Assembly: GCF_034702125.1 (NCBI RefSeq)
Contig: NC_085858.1
Span: forward strand, 54,456,124-54,520,123
Reading direction: 5' to 3'
Source of the DNA: Engraulis encrasicolus
Lineage: Eukaryota; Chordata; Actinopteri; Clupeiformes; Engraulidae
Length of the DNA: 64,000 bases
Both the position numbers and the translations under genes were made by a program. Positions 24,278-64,000 of the stretch are shown here, piece by piece (positions within the stretch are counted from its first letter, which is position 1; every line of letters begins with the position of its first letter). The notes below the pieces were generated by a model, which was given only the letters and a program-made list of their open reading frames with translations, ran no database searches and was not told where the DNA came from.

Positions 24278-24283
24278 TTTATT
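24278..24283 (-). terminator. srebf2: Candidate srebf2 poly(A) signal
   Basis: A minus-strand AATAAA lies about 3.4 kb beyond the stop codon, and the sequence between looks like an AT-rich 3' UTR. Earlier cleavage sites cannot be excluded, and the UTR length is an inference. Confidence 0.35.
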
Positions 24284-26686
24284 AAAAAACAAACGTTTAA
24301 ACATAAAAATCCAAACAATAAACACATTAAGAGAAGAATGAAGGGGGAAAGAGAAGTCTGTAACATGATATTTCCCAGTGAGGGCTTGTTGAGCTTAAGC
24401 CAATTACTTGACATCTATGATAGCCATAGGTCTCGGCGATCAACTCAGGATAAAACCACCAGTGCCCATTGTCCAGGTTACTGCAAATAAGATGCCCAGG
24501 CAATGCCACATGAATATTCTAAGGGGAAATACAACAAAGGTGGTCAAGTGTTGTAAACAAATGCCAACAACCTCTTCCTCTATAAGGTGTATGACTACAT
24601 CCAGGTTACATAAACCAGGTCTGTCACTTAACCACCTTTGTAGTGAACCCCATGCCCCAGTTTAAAACCAGTTTGAAAGCTAAGAATAGATTGTTTTGCT
24701 AATCTTTTTATGCACATGTTTTTCTCAGCAATAAACATATCAAGTACAACATTTACATCACTATTTGTTGCCCCAAATTCTTCAACATTCAATTTTCTAT
24801 AATTGACCCCCTTTTTTACATACCAGGAAGTCTAAAGCCGTAACTGTGGGGGTGAACAGAATGCTGTTCATGACAAAGACAAGAAAGAGAGTACTTGAAT
24901 TACAGATCTTTAAATAACAAAATAGCTCTGAGAAAAAAACACAATGGCGACACTGACAAAAAAAACAACCTATCAAACTCAAGAATTAACAAACGAATAG
25001 AACAGATGCCCATTATAAGCAACTTTTAAAATTAAAATTGAAAGAAAAAGAAAGAGAACATTTTAAAACATAAAGGCCATGAAGCTGCGAACATTAACAG
25101 TTAAAACTCAACATCTCGCCTGATACCGTGATCGCCAGAGTTCACTCATGACTACCTCGTCATCTCACACCTCGGGATTGGTCAACATTTTGTTTTTCCC
25201 AATTTGAGGTTCAGGGGGGGGATTCCAAGAACGTTGTTAAGTGATAAACCTGGTTAAGTTGAACTACAGAACGTGGGTCAAGCCTACTTCAGGCCCTTCT
25301 ATTAGATGATGTACCACTTCCTCAAGGTAAACTTAACTTGGTGTACCACTGAGCCAAATTCTTGGAGTACTCCCCAGGTATTCAGACAACTATGTACTTG
25401 TACATAGCAACATATAAAATATTCCAAAAAAAAAGAAAAGATGTGTGGTCTGTCCGGTCACTTCCTCAACATACGTGACGACAGGCTATAATGTTCTACA
25501 TCTGACTTTGGTCTCTACACAGCTATATACAAGGTATATACAAAAAAATCTGAGCTCTCTTTTTTCGTGTTTGTATAAATATGCATGTGTGCATGAGGAC
25601 TGCTGTTTGGGGGTGTAGTTTATGGAGTCGAAGGTAAAGGAAACCTCACTAAATGATAACATTACACACAACATTTCACACTACATGATCAGAATTGCAC
25701 TATGTTTCTTCAAGAGTTTTGACCAATCCAATCCATGCTACTGTGCGTCGGCATCACATCAGTCTGCTACACTACAGACACTCTCTGTGGCCCTCCAAGT
25801 ATTCAGTACTACAGTTTACAGCGCACTGTATGGGCGTTGCGTAGTCAGTGAGGTAGGTACAAACAGATTCTACACACACAGTTCTGTGAGAGGCCTCGAC
25901 TTTCCTAAAGGTGCGGTGTAGGTCAGAGATGGGCTTTTTAGAGATATGGGCTTTAAAATGCCTCTCGGGAAACCCTTTGGATGGTCGAGAGGAGACTAAG
26001 AACGCAGTGAAGGGTGTAACCATCCAACCAACCAAGTCCTCTGATTAACAGTTGTAATATTGAGGGGTATTGAGTCCCTACTGCTGGTCCTGTGTTTGTT
26101 GTTCTTGTCATTATTGGCCACAGTTGGTAAGTTAACTCATTTGCTTTTTATAAGAACTCATCATTGTCATGTGTTTTTTTGTTCTGCATTTCAAATTGTA
26201 GAGACTGCCCATCAACTGAAACATGCTGATGAGAGAGAGAGAGAGAGAGAGTAGGTTAAAGCCTGCACATCCAAAAAACACCTGACCTGGGAACAGGACA
26301 ACCAAATGACAAGATGAAAGTCAAGTGCAGCTGACTTAGAGATAGAGAGATAGGAAAGATGGAGAGAGAAAGTGTCCTCTCATAATGTGCCCAGTAAACT
26401 TGGACACCTGAGGAGGACGTTGTAATATTCGCCAACCTCCTGTCCAAACACATGGTCCCGGCACATTAAAGACAGCAACCCCCTCTCTCTCTCTCTTTCC
26501 CTCTCTATTGCCTGGCAATTATTCCAGTGTGAGATGTGGCTCATAGATAACTGTTGAAAAGCAATATGGCTGTGGAGATGCCTGGTCGCAGAATACATTA
26601 AGAGCTTCATTGCAAAATGACTTCAATCAGACTGGCTTCTATCCATTTTGGAACATTTTGGGGAAATGTATATATTTTATAATTGG

Positions 26687-26880
26687 GTATTGCATTGCAT
26701 TACATTGCAAAATGCACTTATATTTTTTCTTTAAAAAAAAGTACGTTCTCAAAACATTTGAATGGCAAGAATTTGCACATAGATGAAAAGACGTCTGAAC
26801 AATCATTTACAATAATGAAATGTCAAAATTTAAGTCATTTTGCAACTGAACTCTTCACATATTCTGTACTACAGAGAATG
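26687..26880 (+). repeat. Dispersed repeat, copy 1
   Basis: Diverged similarity to 60915-61100 in the same orientation, with shared blocks such as TTCTCAAAA, CACATAGATGA and CCATTTTACAATGAA-like sequence. The family is not identified. Confidence 0.5.
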
Positions 26881-26954
26881 GAGGACAGGTATCCCGGCAA
26901 CAAGGAGGTACAGGATTGGAGGACAGGTATCCCTGCAACAAGGAGGTACAGGAT
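26879..26954 (+). repeat. 38-bp tandem duplication
   Basis: Two adjacent copies (TGGAGGACAGGTATCCC...) differ at one base. Confidence 0.9.
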
Positions 26955-27626
26955 TGGCAAAGCGGAGATGATTGATTAAAATAAGCCAGAAGCCCTTGTC
27001 GAAAGGTGACATCACAGAGTGTCTCTACATAATAGGATCTGGATCATGATCTGAATTCTATGGGTGTGAAAACGTTGAAGTATACAGTCTATGTGTGTGT
27101 GTGTGTGTGGGGGAGAGAGTGAATGAATATGTGTATGTAGGTGTGCCCGTGTGCATGTTGCGCATGCACACAAGTAAAATATACAGTGCTTCAAAATGGA
27201 CGACATACATCAACATATTTTTTGTGGGCTGTGAATGAGAATAAAATGGCTACTGCTAAGCTTCGCTTCGTCCCTAACTTTACAAATGTGCTGCAGCTCC
27301 CAGCAGATGGCTGATGGGGTTGGTGCATGGTAGTCAATGAAAGATTCCAACCAACCCAACCCCTTTTTTTTTACCACCACGACCCTTTAGAGATTCCCAG
27401 GGGCAGACATCTCGCATCGCATTCAGAAAGTAAAAATCCTGCCACCTATTTGCTCCAGCCAGTTCAATAAACCGGCTGATCCTAACTACCGCACACCTTC
27501 AGCCACACAGACGAGCTAATTACTGGAATCCTCTGTATGAGGAGCACAGGCAGAAAGAATATCTGGCAGGATTTTTAACTTTTTCAATGCAATTTGTCCA
27601 CCTCTGGAGATATACATCCAACCCTC

Positions 27627-27680
27627 TCACCCTCCCTCCATCCATCCATTCATCCATCCCTCCATCCATCCATCCATCGG
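27627..27680. repeat. (CCAT)n microsatellite
   Basis: Imperfect CCAT tetranucleotide run just downstream of the srebf2 stop codon. Confidence 0.85.
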
Positions 27681-27715
27681 GCTGCAGGTGCCGGTCCCAG
27701 CCCAGCGGAGGTGCC

Positions 27716-56285
<28,570 letters not shown>

Positions 56286-56650
56286 TCTTACTTTCACGCC
56301 TTCCCGGTTTTCACCGGGTATTACGATATTTCTACAATCCTCCCAGGTAGGGTAATAATAAATATTACACCCTAGTGGGTTTATTGGACACTATCAGTAG
56401 GAAAACATTGATCATCAAGCGCACCGTTGCTAATTCCTACGTTGATGGTTCCATTTACAAATTGTGAGTAGCCATCTTGTGTTGAGGTGGTGACGTCATT
56501 TACAAACACGAGTCTGTCAAGGAATTCGGGATTTGATTGGAGGAAATCTGGCTGTTGTTGTCATAAGACCAGGCACCGCTGACCAATCAAATAGCCCCGT
56601 TTGCCGTGGTCCGATAGTACGTCATTGATCAGAAGCTGCTCTTTAATTTG
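56286..56650 (-). promoter_or_regulatory. srebf2: Probable srebf2 promoter/5' UTR
   Basis: Directly upstream of the srebf2 start codon are a full CRE palindrome TGACGTCA (56491-56498), a minus-strand CCAAT (56536-56540) and a plus-strand CCAAT (56583-56587). NF-Y/CCAAT sites are known partners of SREBP at its own promoter. I find no perfect sterol response element, and the transcription start is not determined. Confidence 0.5.
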
Positions 56651-58182
56651 AATAGAGTACGCCCATTATTTTCATAGACTTGTTTATTCATTTAAGTGGC
56701 TTTTCCATGGAATACCTTAAAAAAAAACCTATTTCACTTTTATATGAGCAACACGGGCCGTGTCGAGTGCCCTTGCGAACTCGCGAAAGATGTCACTTCA
56801 GTGTCGTCAGTCACCTACTTTTGCAGAGGTTATATAATGTCCCCTGCTGGTCCATTTGAGTCAAGACAAGTGCCAGCTTGTCAGTGCATCTGTCTAACTG
56901 TGCAGGCTACTGGGCGACCTCTCAGTCTCAACTGCTGTCCTTGGTTTCTGTCCTCATCATATTTCAAAGTAAATAACAATAAAATAACAATTATGAATCA
57001 TTATACTCTTGCTGCATATTATGATGCAATTATTTTTGCACTATGTGCATAGAGAGCTATGTTTTAAGTTTCTTTTTTCTAATGATTCTTGGGATCAGGT
57101 GAGGTCATTGCTGCAAAAAGTTCCCCTTGATGAAGAGTGGGTATGATGATGATGATGATGATGAAACATGAATGACAGACACACATAAGTGAGTGAATTA
57201 AATGACCTACCCTCTACTACTACTGTTGCTCCTACTAATATTACTACTACTACTAATAACAATAATTATACCACGCCGCCTGACATAACTTAACAGTAAA
57301 CACACACACACACACAAGCAGTTAGGTTGCACAGGCACTTTTGCAAAATGCAATTTTACATATAAAAACTAAGTACAAAATAGCAATGTTTAGTTTTGAA
57401 AATACTGTTAAACTTTATTGTGCAAATTAAATTCTTGAGTAGTTCTAGTTGAGATAGGAGGAAATAAACAGCACACGTCACAAGGCACACATCTGTTGTA
57501 CACTTTAACCGTCATGATTGTCTCATAGGTCTCAGCATCAAAAAGCAATTCATTTCCAAAATGTGGCAAAATACCCATTAAATAGGGTACACTTCACTCT
57601 ACACACTTCACTCAATGATCTTTTTAAAAGAATAATTTGCCTTCAGAAATCTTTCTGTGGTATCAAAAATAGTTCCAATTCTGAAAAGGGAATTCGAAAA
57701 AACAAACGAACAAAATGTCTCTTAAACCACATATGGAAAAGAGACGTCAGGTAATTGCAGCTGTTTTGGCCGCAAATGAAAATAACATGTCAGGTCATTG
57801 AGTGGTTTGACTTTTCAGGACTTTTTCATCTGTGAAACCTTAGTCTTTGAGTAGTACACTCAAATAAGGTAGAAAAGTGTAGGCTACTATCTGTCAGGTT
57901 TAAAATGTGGAGGCTGGTCATATCCATCCATCCATATCCACTTAACCTTATTGCCAGTCCTTTCCATTAATACTGGAAAAAATGTAAATAAATGTTGAGT
58001 ATTTTTATCTGAGAAATACTGTTAGCTTCATGGTGAAAATACTGCAGTAAAGTGAAACAACAAAACTTATTTTCAAAGATCTATAAGCTTAAGAGTGTAA
58101 ACGCCATGCTTTTTTGTTAAGTGCTAAAACATTTTCGTCAGCTTCTTTGTTCATCACTGCATTGTCAGTTAAAGGTATTTAT
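56651..58182. other. Intergenic region between srebf2 and the GIMAP gene
   Basis: It contains a short (GAT)n tract near 57140 and the 3' flank of the GIMAP gene. No other gene was found. AATAAA on the minus strand overlaps the GIMAP stop codon. Confidence 0.5.
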
Positions 58183-60700
58183 TTATTTATTCCAGTAAAT
58201 CTCATAGGACTTCTTCTCGGTGTAGTTGGCCTCTGCGGTGCCCGTGCCACAGCGCACCTTCTCCTTCACCACCTTCACCACCAGGCCTCCCGCTAGGGCG
58301 ATGCCAGCTGCTGCCTTCCCGATCTCTGCCACGGCCGTCATGATGCGTGCGGTGGCCCCCATGTTAGCAAACACCTCAGACGCACACACAGCCCCCGATG
58401 GAGCTGGTGCTGCCACTGCAGCCGGAGCGCCAACAGCTTGCAGAGCCCCAGATGCACCTCCTGCACAGGCTACTGCCTGTGGACCCGCCACCGCTGAGGT
58501 GTTGGCCACCGCCGCTGTTGCTGCAGCCGCCCCTGTGGACATCTCGGCACCTGCGACTGCACTGGCGCCAAGGCCGGCGCTCAGGGCAGCCCCTGCCCCC
58601 ATGGCACCCCCGACCCCGGCCGCCACCCCCATCACACCTGCCCCGATCACGCTCACCTGCCCCAGGGCCTCCAGGGCAGCCTCTCCAGGGCTCTCTGCTT
58701 CAGCCCCGGCTATGGCTCCCACCGAGCCTCCCAACACGCCTCCGGTGGCGGCGCCCAGAGCCACTGCTGTGTTGCCCGTGGCTGCAGCCACTATCGCCCC
58801 AACAGCCTTGCCCATTGAAGCTCCTCCGGCCGCCGACATGCCGGCCAGCTGTCCTGCTGCCAGCCCAACCGTGTTGCCCATCACGGAGGCGCCAGCGGCC
58901 ACGGCGAAGGGTGCGGCGGCTCCGAACACTACCCCCACGGCCATGCCTGTGGCTCCCGCCGCCACCAGGACCTTCACCTTGTCCAGAACCTTCCTGGAGA
59001 GCGCGGCCTCCCGTCGTACCCGCGCCAGCGCTGACCTGAAGGACTGGCGATGGCTCTGGCCCCTGGCTCTCCGCCTGGCCCTCCATCTCTGGGTCCTGTC
59101 CTGCAACAGGGACCACATATCCATGTTCCTCTCCTCCACCCATCTCTCTTGTCTCCATCTATGCGCCTCCTCCTCCCCTAGTGTCACATCCTCCAGGTCA
59201 CTCTTCTGGGATCTGCCAGACTGTGGGGCTGTGCCCCACTGTGCTGCTGGCTGCTCTCCCTCCTCCAGGTCCCGTCGCCTCCTCTTCACGACCATCTCCT
59301 GCTGGGGAGGCTCCTTGGTGTCTTCAGCGGCGGCCTCCTCCTCCTCCTCTCCTTCTCCCTGCCCCCTCTCCCTCATCAGCCTCTCCTGCTCCTCAAGGAT
59401 GGCCGCCTCGGCCTCCTGGAACATGGCGCTGGTGTAGCAGCCTCCCCCGTTGGCTTCCACCATCTTCTGGACCTTCTCAAGGAGCACGCGGACCTGCTCT
59501 CGGTTGTTTGGGTCGCGGTTGTTGAGCACGTGGTGTCTGCCGCCACACATCTCCAACAGGGCCCTCAGCTCGGCCGAAACGGTGCCTTCCAGGTACTCCT
59601 TCAGGGCTCTCCCTTCCAGGTCGTCCCCGCGAGTGAAGAGGATCAGCGTGTGGTGCCGCAGGGCGCCCTCCCCAAACACCTGGGCCATCTCCCTGGCCGC
59701 TTTGCCCTCGTCCTCCGTGTAGCGGCCCAAGGGGATCACCAACAGGAAGGCATGGGGCCCCGGGGCCGATAGTGTTACGCACTTGGCTATTTCAGCGTGG
59801 ACCTGGCCTGCGTCCAGACGCGTGTCACCAAAGCCAGGCATATCGACTACCACCAGCCTCTGTTTTTTGGCTTGTGTATTTTCATCTTCTTCTCCCTTAT
59901 CTGCCCCTTCCGTCATCTCCACACATCCTTGCTCGCAGACCAAGGTAACGGAGCTGGCGCTAAGCTCTGATGTGAAGATCCTATTGCCAAGAATAGTATT
60001 GCCCGAGGCACTCTTTCCAGCGCCAGTCTTTCCAATTAGGACCAGTCTCAACTCTGGCAGGTCAGGTCCCAGTTCGTCCTCTTTCTCACTCTTGGTCTTG
60101 TCATCTCCTTTTCCATCTTCAGATTTCCTTTCTGTTGAGCATAACAGTGTGTAACAGAGTGTAAAGTTAACAAACACAGTAAAATGCTCACTTTATCTCT
60201 TACAGGTCGTTACATATTATCCTGAATGTAATTTTGACAGTTAAGGTACTGCGCAGCGCCATTGATTCTAAAGCAAAAAGATTACTCAAGACAAGTTGAT
60301 CTTTATTACTAAATGTTAATCCAATCAATCATCAGAGCAGACTAAGTAGCCTATTAATGTGAGTGTGCCTACTTGCAGAAGTTTACATAATATACCTCAA
60401 TGTGTTTTCAGTAGGATTCGTGAAGTGAACTGTAACTAGTTGCATAACAGCCCACATAGAAGGCAATATGATAATTTATAAACGATACAATGCTGACAGG
60501 TCTACAAACAAAGGTTAGATGATTACGTCTAGTTTAGACTTTAGCTTAACAATAACTGCTGACTAGCCATCTTTGATACAATAGACTGCTGCACAAGCTA
60601 GCTCTACTTTCATTTTGAGATAGCGTTCGTGCCCAGAAACAGATGTAAAACGTGGAATAGCTGTAAAGGTTTCTTTACCTGCTTCCTTTGCCTTGGACAT
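58183..60700 (-). CDS. AIG1/GIMAP-family GTPase with long Ala/Gly-rich C-terminus
   Basis: Two coding exons are joined: 60679-60700 (MSKAKEA plus one base, donor GTAAAG) and 58183-60131 (acceptor CTCAACAG), giving 656 aa. GIMAPs are membrane-associated GTPases of lymphocyte survival and vesicle traffic, and fish have many. The P-loop GKTGAGKS is at about residues 41-48, the G3 DMPGFGDTR at about 104-112, and the G4 TRGDD at about 180. An IEEQERLMRERG-like charged helix and Glu-rich linker follow, then a basic RWRARRRARG segment. The last 260 or so residues are Ala/Gly/Val-rich and hydrophobic, compatible with membrane insertion and loosely like IFI27/ISG12-type sequence in composition. Ordinary GIMAPs are about 300 aa, so the tail is the odd feature. 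Confidence 0.88.
60132..60678 (-). other. GIMAP gene intron
   Basis: The 547-bp intron has GT donor and AG acceptor on the minus strand. The split codon completes as Glu. No other feature was seen. Confidence 0.75.
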
Positions 60701-63700
60701 GTTTGTCCAGAAGGGCAGCTGGCGTCGAATAACAGCGAAATTCTCTTGTTTGGGTTCGAATGCTAGCCGTAGGAGGCTAATGTCCCAAGTTCACTGTAAA
60801 CACTAGTGTTTTGAGGGGGAAAAACAGAGGATGCCCGCCAGAGAGCAACTCTCCAGCGCCCCCTCCTGTTAACATCAACATACCAACATAACATTTTGGG
60901 AAAGTGACATTTTGTATTGGGCATTCCATTGCATTGCGAAATGCATTTTAAAAGAATGTTCTCAAAATATGTGAACGACATTTGAATTCACACATAGATG
61001 ATAAGACCTAACAGCCATTTCCAATAATAAAATGCAAAAATAGTGGATACACCATTTTACAATGAAACTCACATATTTTGGCCCTACTTTCCACAAAGAG
61101 CAGTGTAAATGAGCATGCTTTTTGACATCACACTTCAGTGATATAGGTTATCTCCTGGTTATAGAGTCAGTAGAAATCTAGCTTACTTGCCAGTCTAAAT
61201 AGATGCCTCTTATTCTCTGTATCTTGGTTTTCTGGAGATTTTAGCTGTAGCAGAGACTGCATAATACTCCTAAAATCTCTGGCTGTAGGCTATTTCCCAC
61301 ATGATTCATGCACATGTTCATACCTATTTGGGAAAATCATATGGAAGATTATTCACAACAAAGACCTTTACACAAACTGCGATTCATGATGACCAAAAAG
61401 AGCTCACTGTTTATTCAGTGAATAACATTCTGAAAATTCTTTTATAGCAGTTTTGAATACATGTATTAATCTCTTCTTTAAATAACAGTCTGATTTACAA
61501 AACTTTGAATAAACCTTTGTTTTGGCCTCAATTTATTGACTTATTTGCAATGTTTGTGCAATAAAAATCTAACCCGGCCCTGAAAATGGGATGAAAGGGG
61601 GTCACAGTAGCAATTATATCATTTGCATGTTGGCCAAACAAAAACAAACAAAACACAGCAGCATTTAAGGGGAAAAAGTACCATCTTTGAATACAACTAT
61701 GAAAATCCAGCATCCATTATATTGTGCTAAGGAATTAACTAAATTGAAAAGCTAAAAAGGTTCACATTACAATAAACCTCATTGTGTGAAATGATGTAAA
61801 CAAGTTCATTGTCTTGTAATGATTTTTGAATAAATCATATTGTAATTTATAGGGGGGTCCAGCAGGTTTTGTATTGTAATCATTTTGTAGCTTTTTTGTG
61901 GAGCAACACATTGTCATTTCTTGTAGGAATTCACAGAAGCTGTGTTTAAGGTTGCCACCTTGTGGGTTACAATGGCAGTGAAGACTAAGCATGAGAGGTA
62001 AGGTGGTGACAAAAGACTTAAGACAATTTCACAAGAATGAATCGGTGTCATACACTTTTTGGAATTGCTGACCCATTTCTATATTTTCCGCTTCACCGGA
62101 ACCCAAGCTATTTTTGATCTGAGGAGCCTAGTTGCAGCAGGAACCCACTGCAGTTACTTTACTGAGCCCAGGTGCTCATGAAGAAATGTGTGCACACACA
62201 CACACACACTGCCCTTGTGTGCAACCTTCACAGAATAACTCCGCGGCAATGTGGTCCAGATAGAAAATGAGTGCATTCACAACTGGTGTTAAATGAGACT
62301 GTCAAGTTGAAAAAAAAAAAAAAAGTCAAAAAACAAAAAAAGCCCACGTTAGGGAGAGAAGTAGACCCTGATTGTGGAATATACCAAACATATTTGCAGT
62401 CACGAATACATAAATAATTGTTCATCTGGCTATTGCAAACCGTAACTACGCATGTAACTCTGAACCTATTATTGGCAGGTAATCAACATGAATACTTGAT
62501 TCCTGGACTGTTTCACAGATTCATTTACAAAACTCCTGATTTGAATGATTCAAATTTATGGGGGTTTAAAAATAGGAACTCTTGAGGCTGGCCTGGCCAC
62601 AGCTTCCAAATTACATTTAGTCTCTGGATTTATTTTTTTCTGAACCTTGCTGAAAAAGTTACTTTTATTTTGCTAATGGCAGCAGAAAACATACAAAAAT
62701 ATCAAAATATCAAACTGGTCCTGAATTTTCAGAGCAAACCGTACCTCTACATCTTGTAACTAGTCATACTCTACAAGTACAATTCATTTGTGATGCTTCA
62801 TCAGGAAGATAACACATATCATATTACCAGTAACAATGGTTTAAGAAAAAAAAGGCATCCATCAACAATGACATACACGCTCCAGGCAATAAATAAAACA
62901 GTGCACATATTCCTGGGAGCAGCTGAAGCATCTTTACATTTCAAACTCAACAAGATGTTTCCCCTCAGAAATGACATTAAAGCAAGTAAAGACAGCCTGC
63001 ATTACAGTAAAAAAAATCTTGACAATTTGATCATGGAAAAGAAATGAGGTAATGAAATGTTCTTCAGTGTCTTGTAAACGGCATACAGCTGTCAGCACAT
63101 ATTTATCTATCTGTCTGAAGGTAATCATTACGTGTCTCCTCTCCTCGAATATCGCTGTATCTGATGAAATTCCCTCTGGCCATGTAAGCCAATTTATAAA
63201 GCTCCAAACTCCAATTTCAGAAGCTCCTACGTTTCTGCATACAGTTCAATTCCTATGCCGAATCGTTCAAAGTATAGATCCCCAAATGCTGATTACACTG
63301 ACTTAACATGACACTCTCTCGTCGATTCTCAAGTGTGTTTCAGTGTGAAGAAGGCATTGGCAGGCAACAGCAATTAAAACACAGGTGGGTTAAGAAGGAC
63401 ATCATACAAAAAAAGCTTGTCTGCGATGAAAACCCACAAATACACACAGACCCTTGAGAATCGAGGTGATTTAAAACCCCGGGGTGCAACATTCCACCTG
63501 CCTGCATCTGAAACAAAAGGATTCGTTTCTGTCTTTTTCGGTCTCTCTGTCTACTCTCAACGCGTGCGCTCTCTTTTCTACGCTCTCTCCAATCCACCCA
63601 GGGGCCTGGCACCGCATATGGGATGGGAGGGAGCTATTCGTTTTGCTTTTGCTAGAACATTTTACTCTTTCGCTCTCTTTCTCTTTCGCTCTCTTTTCTC

Positions 63701-63761
63701 CGATTTCTCTATATTTTTTTCTCACACATGGCATTACACTCACACACACAAAGGTGAAAAG
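60701..63761. other. GIMAP 5' flank and ccdc134 3' UTR/intergenic
   Basis: No coding region was recognised. A dispersed repeat lies at 60915-61100. The part next to 63761 should include the ccdc134 3' UTR, but I cannot pick its poly(A) site. Confidence 0.5.
60915..61100 (+). repeat. Dispersed repeat, copy 2
   Basis: Diverged similarity to 26687-26880, same orientation. Confidence 0.5.
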
Positions 63762-63887
63762 CTAGAGTTCTGTGCGGGAGCGAGAGATCCGAGGGCCTTT
63801 CCTAATCTCTTTCCTCTTCTCCTCCTTCCTTCTCCTCTTCTCTTCTTCCCGGAGAACTTTCTGGAAGGCCTCTGCTGTGTGCAACAT
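63762..63887 (-). CDS. ccdc134: ccdc134 last coding exon
   Basis: After a TTTTCTTCTACAG acceptor, 41 codons and a TAG follow. The translation has [20 protein letters not shown], then [15 protein letters not shown], nearly the same as the C-terminus of vertebrate CCDC134 as I recall it (coiled-coil, secreted/ER-resident). The last four residues are RTEL where human has QSEL, a KDEL-like ER-retrieval signal. CCDC134 is a close neighbour of SREBF2 in human, which supports the call. The rest of the gene lies beyond the window. Confidence 0.92.
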   Translation of the reverse strand: MLHTAEAFQKVLREEEKRRRKEEKRKEIRKGPRISRSRTEL

Positions 63888-64000
63888 CTGTAGAAGAAAA
63901 CGATTGTGATCAACTCCAAAATCAAGACAAATAGGCAAAAAACCCAGTGTATATGGGTGTGCATGTGATGATATAAAGACAATAGGAAAGTACTATATGT
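63888..64000 (-). other. ccdc134: ccdc134 intron
   Basis: Intronic sequence upstream of the last exon; nothing else seen. Confidence 0.7.

Larger units (their letters stand above)
24284..27715 (-). other. srebf2: Probable srebf2 3' UTR
   Basis: This is non-coding sequence downstream of the srebf2 stop. It contains a 38-bp tandem duplication (26879-26916 and 26917-26954), short GA, GT and CCAT tracts, and a dispersed repeat at 26687-26880. How much of it is transcribed is unknown. Confidence 0.4.

Noticed and set aside
58226..59437. A 403-aa plus-strand frame opposite the GIMAP gene
   Set aside because: It is the GC-rich shadow of the Ala/Gly-rich tail and has no domain of its own.

Overview
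The window is a piece of a teleost fish chromosome. It holds a vertebrate gene block (ccdc134 last exon - a GIMAP-type GTPase gene - srebf2 with its intronic mir-33), all read from the minus strand. Around and inside it are fish-type repeats: Ty3/Gypsy LTR elements, hAT-like inverted-repeat elements, tRNA-derived SINEs, L2/Rex-like LINE fragments and long GT/GA/CT microsatellites. The repeat types suggest a non-zebrafish teleost, possibly a clupeiform, but this is only an impression.

Layout. 1-1553: a truncated Gypsy element (gag only, short LTR, Leu-tRNA-type primer site), cut off by a GACTTGG-rich repeat. 1554-9330: an array of GATATC-centred short repeats split by a complete 7,328-bp Gypsy element (1818-9145, 4-bp target duplication ATAT, LTRs about 2% diverged). 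Its gag and pol overlap with a textbook -1 ribosomal frameshift site; pol is broken by two frameshifts and carries ten copies of a 99-bp in-frame repeat. 9331-24277: gene-poor DNA with a LINE fragment, a SINE, a hAT-like element built of GAGTCC repeats, a tandem pair of palindromic 1.1-kb units, another GATATC array, a 3.6-kb inverted-repeat composite, microsatellites and a 0.3-kb duplication.

24278-56285: srebf2 (SREBP-2, master activator of cholesterol synthesis). Exons 1-2 and 11-19 are present with consistent splice sites and phases. Exons 3-10 (bHLH-zipper and membrane segments) are absent and must lie in the 100-N assembly gap at 46401-46500, or be missing from the assembly. Intron 16 contains pre-miR-33 (38139-38206) and a 7.2-kb inverted-repeat element with relics of a P-element/THAP9-type transposase. 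Other introns hold hAT-like elements, SINEs and minisatellites, including an extra copy of the 3' end of exon 17.

58183-60700: a two-exon AIG1/GIMAP GTPase gene whose protein has an unusually long Ala/Gly-rich hydrophobic C-terminal half. 63762-63887: last coding exon of ccdc134, ending in a KDEL-like tetrapeptide. The ccdc134-srebf2 neighbourhood matches human chromosome 22q13; the GIMAP gene between them is not part of that human arrangement. srebf2 and miR-33 act together: SREBP-2 raises sterol synthesis and uptake while miR-33 from the same transcript represses sterol export (known for the family, not shown by this sequence).
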